Source of the DNA: DATARH01 sp038228485
Lineage (GTDB): Bacteria; Pseudomonadota; Alphaproteobacteria; ATCC43930; CGMCC-115725
Assembly (NCBI GenBank): GCA_038228485.1
Contig: JBBRPG010000080.1
Location: 1-17,556 of the forward strand
Reading direction: 5' to 3'
Length of the DNA stretch: 17,556 nt
The notes beneath the pieces were generated by a model. That model was not told the origin of the DNA. It did not search any database and saw only the letters and a list, made by a program, of their open reading frames with translations. The position numbers and the translations under genes were made by a program. Within the stretch, counting starts at the first letter, position 1; each line of letters begins with the position of its first letter. Shown here piece by piece: positions 1-7,282 of the stretch.

Positions 1-1327
<1,327 letters not shown>

Positions 1328-1340
1328 GGGCCCATGTATT

Positions 1341-1430
1341 TGTCATTGCGAGCGAAGCGAAGCAATCTCCTTCCGCCTTGGCCCTCTTTGGCGGGAGATT
1401 GCTTCGTCGCGTTCGCTCCTCGCAATGACG
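1341..1430. repeat. Palindromic intergenic repeat between ureC and ureE
   Basis: Two arms face each other: 1341-1370 begins TGTCATTGCGAGCGAAGCGA and ends AAGCAATCTCC, and 1393-1430 is its imperfect reverse complement, ending TCGCAATGACG. The right arm carries about seven extra bases, and a 22-base spacer lies between them. In RNA this would fold into a long hairpin in the operon mRNA. Repeats with a TCATTGCGAGCGAAGCGAAGCAATC core are abundant between genes in Bradyrhizobium-like genomes; that is recalled, not searched. The element nearly touches the ureE start. Confidence 0.8.
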
Positions 1431-1442
1431 GGTAATTCAGAA

Positions 1443-1910
1443 ATGCGGCGGGCGATTGCGGTTCACACGCGCGGGCACTGGCCGGAAGAGGCGGCGATCG
1501 ACCGCGTCACCTTGACCTTTGTCGACCGGCACCGACGGCGGCTGCGGCTGGTCGCCGATAGCGGCACGCCATTTCTGCTCGACCTCGCGCGGGTGCAGCA
1601 CCTGGCCGACGGCGACGGGCTGGAGCTCGACAATGGCGGCTATGTGCGGGTGGGCGCGGCGCCGGAGCGGGTGATCGAGATCGAGGCTGACACGCCGGGC
1701 GATCTGCTGCGCATCGCCTGGCATCTCGGCAACCGGCACCTGCCGGTACAGGCGGTAGAGGGGCGGCTGCGCATCCGCGACGACCACGTCATCGCCGCGA
1801 TGATCGAGGGGCTGGGCGGGCGGCTCTCCCGGCTGCAGGCGCCGTTCGATCCGGAGACCGGCGCCTATGCCGGCGCCGAGCAAGCTATGTCGCACGGGCA
1901 TGACCACTAA
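1443..1910 (+). CDS. ureE: Urease accessory protein UreE, nickel metallochaperone
   Basis: UreE binds nickel and hands it to the UreG-containing activation complex during urease maturation. The 155-residue product has the family layout: an N-terminal beta-rich peptide-binding domain (about residues 1-70, including VTLTFVDRHRRRLRL and FLLDL) and a ferredoxin-like metal-binding domain carrying HLGNRHLP, with the dimer-interface nickel ligand at His99. It ends in a short histidine-rich tail, HGHDH, much shorter than the polyhistidine tails of some homologues. The ATG at 1443 is chosen because the homologous region begins at MRRAIAV. It has no convincing ribosome-binding site. An in-frame ATG at 1425 lies inside the preceding repeat and would add six residues. 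The stop overlaps the ureF start by 11 bases, which suggests translational coupling. Confidence 0.93.
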   Translation: MRRAIAVHTRGHWPEEAAIDRVTLTFVDRHRRRLRLVADSGTPFLLDLARVQHLADGDGLELDNGGYVRVGAAPERVIEIEADTPGDLLRIAWHLGNRHLPVQAVEGRLRIRDDHVIAAMIEGLGGRLSRLQAPFDPETGAYAGAEQAMSHGHDH

Positions 1911-2723
1911 AGCGGGAACCCCCGGGCTGTACCGTCTGCTGGCCTGGGCCTCGCCGGCGTTTCCGACCGGCGGGTTCAGCTATTCCCACGGGCTGGAGAC
2001 CGCAGTCGCCGAGGGGGCGGTGCACGACCGCGCGACGCTAGAGCGCTGGATCGCGGCAGTGGTGGTAAAGGGCAGCGGGCGGGTTGACGCCGATATCCTG
2101 CGCGACGCCTACCGCGCGGCTGCTGAGGGCGACGACTCGGCGCTCGCCGACGCCAACCGGCGGGGCTGCGCATACCGGGCGACAAGCGAGCTGGCGCTGG
2201 AGTCCGGGCAGCAGGGCACGGCGTTTCTGGCGGCATACGAGGCGGCTTGGTCTGCCCCTGACCCTCCCACGCCGGAGCCTGTCCTCGGGCCGCGCTTTGC
2301 GCGGACCCGTGGGGCGTGGATCCCTCCCTCTCCCGCATGCGGGAGAGGGGCTACACGCACCAGCCGTAAAACCCCTCTCTCGCTTGCGGGAGAGGCCGTC
2401 TCCGGGCGCAGCCCGGAGACGGGTGAGGGGCATTGCCACGCCGCCGCGTTTGGCGCTGTGGCGGCGCGGGCGGGGATTGCGCTGAGGGATTCGTTGCTCG
2501 GCTATCTGCAGGCCTTCGCCGCCAATCTGATGTCGGCGGGCTTGCGGCTCGGGGTTGTCGGACAAAGCGATGGGCAGCGCATCCTCGCCGCCCTAGAGCC
2601 GGCGATCACGGCGGCGGTCGAGGCCGCGCTTACTCGCGGGCCCGAGGATTTCGGCGGCGCCACGTTCGCAGTCGATCTGGCATCGATGGCGCACGAGACC
2701 CAATACACCAGGCTGTTCCGCTC

Positions 2724-2727
<4 letters not shown>
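1900..2727 (+). CDS. ureF: Urease accessory protein UreF with in-frame repeat-derived insert
   Basis: UreF is an all-helical protein that joins UreD/UreH and UreG on apo-urease and gates nickel and carbamate delivery. The N-terminal half shows the family signature (LLAWASPAFPTGGFSYSHGLE) and the C-terminal half is also typical (DSLLGYLQAFAANLMSAGLRLG, then MAHETQYTRLFRS). The protein is 275 residues, about 45-50 longer than usual. The excess lies at about residues 119-177, where the coding DNA is a cluster of palindromes (see repeat at 2281-2430), giving a low-complexity segment with pieces such as SPACGRG and TPLSLAGE. The frame is kept, both conserved halves are intact, and start and stop overlap ureE (11 bases) and ureG (ATGA). 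It is therefore probably expressed, but function with this insert is an inference. Confidence 0.93.
2281..2430. repeat. Palindromic repeat cluster embedded in ureF coding sequence
   Basis: Four consecutive hairpins are visible. First, 2290-2304 (CCGCGC, TTT, GCGCGG). Second, a perfect 24-base palindrome at 2326-2349, whose left half is CCCTCTCCCGCA. Third, 2374-2395, ten-base arms CCTCTCTCGC and GCGGGAGAGG with a TT loop and one G-T mismatch. Fourth, 2396-2422, perfect twelve-base arms CCGTCTCCGGGC and GCCCGGAGACGG with a GCA loop. The sequence GGGTGAGGGG follows. This CCTCTCCCGC/GCGGGAGAGG plus GGGTGAGGG arrangement resembles repeats normally found between genes in this lineage (recalled). 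Exact insertion borders are uncertain; bases 2254-2280 may also belong to it. Confidence 0.85.
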
Positions 2728-3344
<617 letters not shown>

Positions 3345-3369
3345 CGGCGCTGCCCATGGCGGATTGACC

Positions 3370-4359
3370 ATGCTTGCTCTCTATCGGCACGACGGCCCCG
3401 CGACCGTCCCGAGCGATCTCGACGCGGCAACGCTGCCGCCCGACATCATCTGGCTGGATTTGATCAATCCGAGCCCGGAAGAGGTGGCGTTTGTCGAACG
3501 GGTAACGCGGCTGCACATGCCCAGTTTCGAGGATTTGTCCGAAATCGAGGCGTCAAGCCGCCTCTATGTCGAAAATGGCGCGCTGTTCCTGAGCGCCCCA
3601 CTCGTCCACCGCGGCGACGCGGAGCGGCCCGAGCCAACGCCGGTGGGATTTGTTCTGACGCGGGACTGGCTGGTGACGGTCCGCTTCAAGCCGCTGGTGG
3701 CGTTCGCTACCTTTATCCAGGCGATGGGCCGTCCCGACAACCCGCATGCGACCGGCGCGGCGGTATTCGCCGGCTTGACGGGGGCGGTTGTCGACCGGCT
3801 TGCCGACGTCCTCGAGACCATAGCGGCCGACCTCGATGCGCTGTCGCATCGTCTGTTCCGGGTCACCCAGGGCACCGGAAGGGCGCATCGGCCGGCCCGC
3901 GAACAAGCCGATTTGCGCCATGCGCTGCAACGGGTCGGGCGCGGCGGCGACCTGGCGTCGCAAATCCGCGACGCGCTGCTCGGGATCGCGCGCATCGTGC
4001 CGTTTGTCGCGGTCCACGGCGCAGATTGGACGGCCGAGGAGGTCAAGACAGAGCTGGAGACTGTGCGTCACGACGTGGCCTCGCTCAGCGATTACGACGC
4101 GCATCTGCTCAACAAGGTTCAACTGCTGCTCGACGCGACGTTGGGGCTGATCAATATCGAGCAGAACAACATCATCAAGGTGCTGACCATCGTCTCGGTG
4201 GTCGGCGTGCCGCCCACTTTGATCGCCAGCATGTACGGGATGAATTTCAAGACGATGCCCGAGCTCGACTGGGCCTGGGGCTACCCTTACGGACTGGCGC
4301 TGATCTTCCTCAGCGCGGTGCTGCCGATCGCCTGGTTCAAGTTGCGCGGCTGGTTCTGA
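3370..4359 (+). CDS. corA: CorA-family divalent metal ion channel
   Basis: This encodes a CorA-type inner-membrane channel, a homopentamer that admits Mg2+ and in many members also Co2+ or Ni2+. The 329-residue length is typical. The large N-terminal cytoplasmic domain has the long helical part around residues 130-270. It is followed by the membrane segment ending in the family selectivity motif YGMN (residues 289-292), a short periplasmic loop (FKTMPELDWAWGYP), a second membrane helix and a basic tail (KLRGWF). The start at 3370 is preceded by GGCGGAT at suitable spacing. The gene follows ureG by only 25 bases on the same strand and is closed by a terminator at 4369, so it is probably the last gene of the urease transcript. 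That placement suggests, but does not prove, a role in nickel supply; the sequence does not reveal ion preference. Confidence 0.95.
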   Translation: MLALYRHDGPATVPSDLDAATLPPDIIWLDLINPSPEEVAFVERVTRLHMPSFEDLSEIEASSRLYVENGALFLSAPLVHRGDAERPEPTPVGFVLTRDWLVTVRFKPLVAFATFIQAMGRPDNPHATGAAVFAGLTGAVVDRLADVLETIAADLDALSHRLFRVTQGTGRAHRPAREQADLRHALQRVGRGGDLASQIRDALLGIARIVPFVAVHGADWTAEEVKTELETVRHDVASLSDYDAHLLNKVQLLLDATLGLINIEQNNIIKVLTIVSVVGVPPTLIASMYGMNFKTMPELDWAWGYPYGLALIFLSAVLPIAWFKLRGWF

Positions 4360-4368
4360 CATGGAAAA

Positions 4369-4390
4369 CGCCCCCGGTTTCCCGGGGGCG
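4369..4390. terminator. Bidirectional intrinsic terminator between corA and hsp20
   Basis: A perfect nine-base stem, CGCCCCCGG and CCGGGGGCG, encloses the loop TTTC. On the minus strand it is followed by GTTTTCC, a short T tract that fits termination of hsp20. On the plus strand CTTCCGCTTT follows, a weaker tract serving corA. The position between two converging genes supports the call. Confidence 0.8.
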
Positions 4391-4427
4391 CTTCCGCTTT
4401 AACGGGGGTTTTGCGCAGCAGGGCAGG

Positions 4428-4892
4428 TTAGGCGGCCTTCTGCTGCTCCACCTGCTTCGGGGCTGCCGCCTCGCCGATCTGGATCTGGCGGGGCTTGGCC
4501 TCTTCGGGTACCTCGCGGACGAGATCGACATGCAGCATGCCGTTGTCGAGGCTGGCGCCGACGACCTTGAGGTGGTCGGCAAGGCTGAAGCGCCGCTCGA
4601 AGGCGCGCCGGGCAATGCCGCGGTGCAGGTAGCGGCCGTCCTCGACCTCTTCTTTGTGCGCCTTGCCGGTCACGGTCAGCGTGTTCTGCTGCGCCGTGAT
4701 ATCGAGCTCGTCGCGCGCGAAGCCGGCGACCGCCATCGTCAGGCGGTAGGCGTCCTCGCCGGTCGTCTCAATATTGTAGGGCGGGTAAGACGGCGCCGCG
4801 GTGTCGAAGCGAGTGGCGCTGTCGACCAGGCGGGCCAGGCGATCGAAACCGATCGTCGAGCGGAACAGGGGCGAAAAGTCAAAACGGTCCAT
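4428..4892 (-). CDS. Small heat-shock protein, Hsp20/IbpA family
   Basis: This is an ATP-independent holdase chaperone that binds unfolding proteins in the cytoplasm. The 154-residue product begins MDRFDFSPLFRSTIGFDRL, the usual class A rhizobial Hsp20 N terminus. It then has an alpha-crystallin domain (about residues 35-130, including YPPYNIETTGEDAYRLTMAVAG, LTVTGKA and the GRYLHRGIARRAFERRFSLAD core), and a C-terminal tail containing the I-x-I-like motif RQIQIG that docks oligomers. The ATG at 4892 is chosen because GGAGG lies eight bases upstream. The ATG at 4898 is only two bases from that site, and TTG at 4907 overlaps it. The leader folds as a ROSE-like thermometer and a candidate heat-shock promoter lies upstream. 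It is convergent with corA and transcribed away from rpmE. Confidence 0.95.
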   Translation of the reverse strand: MDRFDFSPLFRSTIGFDRLARLVDSATRFDTAAPSYPPYNIETTGEDAYRLTMAVAGFARDELDITAQQNTLTVTGKAHKEEVEDGRYLHRGIARRAFERRFSLADHLKVVGASLDNGMLHVDLVREVPEEAKPRQIQIGEAAAPKQVEQQKAA

Positions 4893-4986
4893 GACCATAT
4901 CCTCCAATGAGCGACACGGGTTGCGGCACCGGCCATGTGGCCCAGCGCCAGTTCCATGCGCGGCCCCACGATGGGCGACCGCACAT
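4893..4986 (-). promoter_or_regulatory. ROSE-like RNA thermometer in the hsp20 leader
   Basis: Three successive hairpins fill the leader on the minus strand. H1 is 4960-4982 (GCGG/CCGC with inner CCCA/TGGG). H2 is 4925-4949 (GGCGCT/GGTGCC with inner GGCC/GGCC). H3 is 4895-4919. H3 hides the ribosome-binding site: TC, a bulged G, then CTC pair with GAGGA across the loop ATTG, extended by CCGTG pairing with TATGG. The UCGCU stretch opposite the Shine-Dalgarno sequence matches the ROSE consensus U(U/C)GCU, including the conserved bulged G. This would block translation at low temperature and open on heating. The fold was done by eye. Confidence 0.72.
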
Positions 4987-4992
4987 GCCTTG

Positions 4993-5020
4993 ATTTAGTT
5001 GGTTGAAGATCGGTTTCAAG
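4993..5020 (-). promoter_or_regulatory. Candidate RpoH (sigma-32) promoter of hsp20
   Basis: On the minus strand CTTGAAA (5014-5020) matches the heat-shock sigma -35 consensus exactly. After 13 bases comes AACTAAAT (4993-5000), a plausible but weaker -10. A start near 4986 would give a leader of about 94 bases, the right size for a ROSE element. Confidence 0.45.
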
Positions 5021-5036
5021 GGGTCAAAACGACCCC
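5020..5036 (-). terminator. Probable rpmE terminator hairpin
   Basis: A perfect six-base stem, GGGGTC and GACCCC with the loop GTTTT (minus strand), lies 22 bases after the rpmE stop. It is followed by TTGAAACC, so it lacks a real T tract and may be leaky. Its last base abuts the CTTGAAA motif of the hsp20 promoter. Confidence 0.5.
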
Positions 5037-5058
5037 GAAATACGCGCCTCCGCGAGCT

Positions 5059-5286
5059 TCAGCTCTTTGGGCCGAAGCCGCCGAAGCGCTTGTTGAAGCG
5101 GGCGAGCTGACCGCCGGTGTCGAGCAGACGCTGCTGCCCGCCGGTCCACGCCGGGTGCGATTTCGAATCGATGTCGAGGCGCAGCGTGTCGCCTTCCTTG
5201 CCGTAGGTCGAGCGCGTCTTGTACGAGGTGCCATCCGTCATCAGGATGGTGATCTCATGGTAGTCCGGGTGGATTTTCTCTTTCAT
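5059..5286 (-). CDS. rpmE: 50S ribosomal protein L31
   Basis: L31 is a small protein that bridges the central protuberance of the large ribosomal subunit to the small subunit. The 75-residue product starts MKEKIHPDYHEITI and contains SHPAWTGGQQ and the ending ARFNKRFGGFG, the standard L31 pattern. It has no cysteines, so it belongs to the zinc-free form common in alphaproteobacteria rather than the CxxC zinc-binding form. GAGAGGG lies seven bases before the ATG. It appears to be its own transcription unit, with a promoter at 5314-5342 and a hairpin at 5020-5036. Confidence 0.97.
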   Translation of the reverse strand: MKEKIHPDYHEITILMTDGTSYKTRSTYGKEGDTLRLDIDSKSHPAWTGGQQRLLDTGGQLARFNKRFGGFGPKS

Positions 5287-5313
5287 CGCACGGCCCTCTC
5301 AGCGGCGGCGCCG

Positions 5314-5342
5314 TATATAGCGCCGTCGCCCCGCATCTGCAA
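5314..5342 (-). promoter_or_regulatory. Sigma-70-type promoter of rpmE
   Basis: On the minus strand TTGCAG (5337-5342) and TATATA (5314-5319) are separated by exactly 17 bases. The -10 is followed by the GC-rich CGGCGCC, giving a start near 5307 and a leader of about 20 bases. The -35 box begins directly after the aminotransferase stop codon. Confidence 0.6.
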
Positions 5343-6527
5343 TCAAGCTTCCGAAATCAGATAGTCGGCCGCGGCTTGGACGCCGCCTTTGCCATGCGGA
5401 ATGCCGGCGAGGTCGAGCGCCATCTCGATCGTGGCGAGCGCGCCCAGCACCATCGCCTCGTTGAGATCGCCAAGATGGCCGATGCGGAACAGCTTCCCCT
5501 TAAGCGGGCCGAGTCCGCCGCCGAGCGAGACGTTGAACCGGTCGAGACAAATCTGGCGGAACCGGTCGCCGTCGCAATCCTCGGGCAACAACACCGCGGT
5601 GACCGAGTCCGATTGCGCGCCGGGATCGACGCAGAAAATCTCCGGCCCGTCATTCTGCCGCCAGGTGCGCACCGCACGCCGGGTCGCTTCGGCGAGCCGG
5701 TGATGGCGGGCGAAGACGTTGTCGAGCCCTTCCTCCTCGAGCATGCGCAGCGCTTCCTGCAGCCCGTAGAAGAAGTGCACCGGGACAGTGCCGTTCCAGT
5801 ATCCCTGTCCCGCCGCCTGACCCAACAGCCGCTGCCAGTCCCAATAAACCTTGGGCAGCTTCGCGGTCGCGGTGGCGGCGATGGCCTTGGCGCTGACCCC
5901 GGTAAAGGACATGCCGGTGGGCAGCATCAGCCCTTTCTGAGAGCCGACGACCGTGACATCGACGCCCCATTCGTCCATGCGGAAATCGAACGAGCCGAGC
6001 GAGGAAATCGTGTCGACGCAGAACAGGGCAGGGTGCTTGGCCGCGTCGATTGCCTTGCGCATGGCGGCAATCGGATGCGCCACGCCGGTCGAGGTCTCGT
6101 TGTGGACGGCGAGCACCGCCTTAATCTCGTGGTTCTTGTCCTCGCGCAGCCGGGCTTCGAGCTTGGCCGGGTCGACGGCGCGCCGCCAATCGTTCGCAAG
6201 GGTCTCGACTTGCAGCCCGAAGGCCTCCGCGCGCAGCCCCCAATTCATCGAGAAATAGCCGCTCTCCGCAACTAGCACCTTGTCGCCGGGCGAGAACAGA
6301 TTGACCAGCACCGCCTCCCACGCACCGTGACCGGTGGCGGCATAGCCGAGGATCGGCTGCGTCGTCTTAAACACGCGCTGCAGCCCGGCGAAGCACTCGT
6401 CGGAGATCGCCTTGAACGCGGCGCCGGTAAAATCCATCGTGCTGCGATCCATCGCCCGCAGGATGCGGTCGGGGATATTGGTCGGCCCCGGGTTCATAAA
6501 GAAGTGCCAGCCGTTGGTGTTCGCCAT
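5343..6527 (-). CDS. Class V aminotransferase, serine/alanine-glyoxylate type
   Basis: This is a PLP-dependent fold-type I enzyme that most likely transfers the amino group of serine or alanine to glyoxylate, forming glycine plus hydroxypyruvate or pyruvate. The 394-residue product opens with FMNPGPTNIPDRIL, the substrate-binding start typical of the family. It has the cofactor-contacting ATGHGAWEAV (about 64-73), NETSTG (143-148), the PLP aspartate in CVDTISSLGS, and the Schiff-base lysine at about residue 198 in VVGSQKGLMLP. The C-terminal part contains the carboxylate-binding FRIGHLGD. The start at 6527 has AAGGA ten bases upstream. Serine-glyoxylate aminotransferase is the closest type I recognise, but the exact donor cannot be fixed from sequence alone. 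The gene stands alone; a 15-base palindrome and an RNA-like unit lie upstream. Confidence 0.92.
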   Translation of the reverse strand: MANTNGWHFFMNPGPTNIPDRILRAMDRSTMDFTGAAFKAISDECFAGLQRVFKTTQPILGYAATGHGAWEAVLVNLFSPGDKVLVAESGYFSMNWGLRAEAFGLQVETLANDWRRAVDPAKLEARLREDKNHEIKAVLAVHNETSTGVAHPIAAMRKAIDAAKHPALFCVDTISSLGSFDFRMDEWGVDVTVVGSQKGLMLPTGMSFTGVSAKAIAATATAKLPKVYWDWQRLLGQAAGQGYWNGTVPVHFFYGLQEALRMLEEEGLDNVFARHHRLAEATRRAVRTWRQNDGPEIFCVDPGAQSDSVTAVLLPEDCDGDRFRQICLDRFNVSLGGGLGPLKGKLFRIGHLGDLNEAMVLGALATIEMALDLAGIPHGKGGVQAAADYLISEA

Positions 6528-6582
6528 CGCCTCGTCATCCTTGGCGTCCGAGAAGGCGCCGTTAAGCTGCGGTGAAGGGTGC

Positions 6583-6597
6583 GCACGATAATCGTGC
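6583..6597. promoter_or_regulatory. Perfect palindrome, candidate operator of the aminotransferase gene
   Basis: GCACGAT and ATCGTGC are perfect seven-base arms around a single central base, 56 bases upstream of the aminotransferase start. Symmetric sites of this size commonly bind dimeric repressors or activators. No clear -35/-10 pair was found beside it, so the role is a guess. Confidence 0.35.
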
Positions 6598-6667
6598 TCC
6601 CCGGGAAATCAATTGCGAAGCCGACAGTTCCGCCGCCGAATGTCCCGGCTGCGGCCGTGGCCTGAAC

Positions 6668-6695
6668 AAAAAAGAGGCAGGGCCATAACCCTGCC
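6668..6695 (-). terminator. Strong intrinsic terminator of the candidate RNA
   Basis: On the minus strand GGCAGGG and CCCTGCC form a perfect seven-base stem around TTATGG, followed after TC by six T residues. It points leftward while the nearest rightward genes are on the other strand, so it must end a minus-strand transcript arising in the gene-poor stretch. Confidence 0.85.
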
Positions 6696-6795
6696 AGCGC
6701 CCTTTCCGGTCTCTTGGGGCTGCGGCTCGCCGCCAACCCTGTACCGAGCCTCCCTGAACTCGGGCCGGGCTTGTTTGCCCGCGCAATGTGCTTTT
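6668..6795 (-). ncRNA. Candidate small RNA or leader-attenuator RNA
   Basis: A sigma-70-like promoter (6802-6830) and a classic intrinsic terminator (6668-6695) bracket about 128 bases with no convincing coding sequence. From 5' to 3' on the minus strand, the predicted RNA holds the hairpin CGGGC/GCCCG with loop AAACAA (6766-6781) and the hairpin CCGAG/CTCGG (6744-6763) whose loop exposes GGGAGG. A short GCGGC/GCCGC stem and the terminator hairpin follow. The signatures I know for 4.5S, tmRNA, 6S and the glycine riboswitch were looked for and not seen. It may be a free small RNA, or a regulated leader of the aminotransferase gene, whose start lies 140 bases beyond the terminator. The rest of the gene-poor stretch 6528-6970 holds the palindrome at 6583 and a hairpin at 6941, with nothing else evident. 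Confidence 0.6.
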
Positions 6796-6801
6796 GCCGT
6801 T

Positions 6802-6830
6802 ATTCTACCCAAAAGCGTGCATCGGGTCAC
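6802..6830 (-). promoter_or_regulatory. Sigma-70-type promoter of the candidate RNA
   Basis: On the minus strand GTGACC (6825-6830) and TAGAAT (6802-6807) are separated by exactly 17 bases and match TTGACA/TATAAT at four and five of six positions. The expected start is near 6795. Confidence 0.55.
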
Positions 6831-6940
6831 GCTGATTCGATTCCGCGGTGCGGGCCAGGGTTTCGGGCATCCGGTTTGTCTCAATCCTCGGCTTACCGCA
6901 ACGCGCGAGCGGCTTGCCGACAAGATCGCGGCAGGGGAAG

Positions 6941-6963
6941 GTCCGGCGCTCCGGACGAGAAGG
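6941..6963 (+). promoter_or_regulatory. Hairpin directly before the ribosome-binding site of the next gene
   Basis: GTCCGG and CCGGAC form a perfect six-base stem with loop CGCT (6941-6956). GAGAAGG, the ribosome-binding site for the ATG at 6971, starts immediately afterwards. It could affect translation or be chance in GC-rich DNA. Confidence 0.3.
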
Positions 6964-6970
6964 CGCGACA

Positions 6971-7216
6971 ATGCAATTGGATGTGTTTCGGGCGGTTGGG
7001 CTGATCGGCGTCGGACTCATTCTCGCCGCCTACTTCGCCAATCAGCAGCGCTGGCTACGCTCCGAGGATTGGCGGTTTCCGGCCGCCAATCTGGTTGGCT
7101 CGCTGCTGATCCTGGTGTCGCTCTATGCCGAGTGGAACCTGCCTTCGGTGGTGATCGAGGTGTTTTGGATCGCGATCAGCGTGTTCGGGCTGGTCAACCG
7201 GCCGCGGGCTGGGTGA
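6971..7216 (+). CDS. Small integral membrane protein, CBU_0592-like
   Basis: The 81-residue product is almost all membrane-embedded. The first helix is about residues 7-22 (GLIGVGLILAAYFAN). After a short polar loop (QQRWLRSEDWRF) come the helix AANLVGSLLILVSLY and a third segment, SVVIEVFWIAISVFGLV. The pattern N-x-x-G-x-x-L-I-x-x-S-L and the ending P-S-V-V-I-E-x-x-W-I-x-I-S fit the small uncharacterised CBU_0592-type membrane family as I remember it; its function is unknown. GAGAAGG seven bases before the ATG supports the start. It lies 66 bases before proS on the same strand and may share its transcript. Confidence 0.85.
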   Translation: MQLDVFRAVGLIGVGLILAAYFANQQRWLRSEDWRFPAANLVGSLLILVSLYAEWNLPSVVIEVFWIAISVFGLVNRPRAG

Positions 7217-7282
7217 GCCCCGGCGCATGGACAGCCTGGGCGCCCTTGCCTAGAGTGCGCCCACCCCACAAAAAGGCGGCCG

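Noticed and set aside
5376..6275. A 299-codon plus-strand frame opposite the aminotransferase
   Set aside because: Shadow of the minus-strand gene, whose PLP lysine and family motifs are intact.
6668..6830. Identification of the RNA unit as 4.5S, tmRNA, 6S or a glycine riboswitch
   Set aside because: The signatures I know for these families are missing, for example the GGAAG tetraloop region of 4.5S and the paired aptamer cores of the glycine riboswitch.
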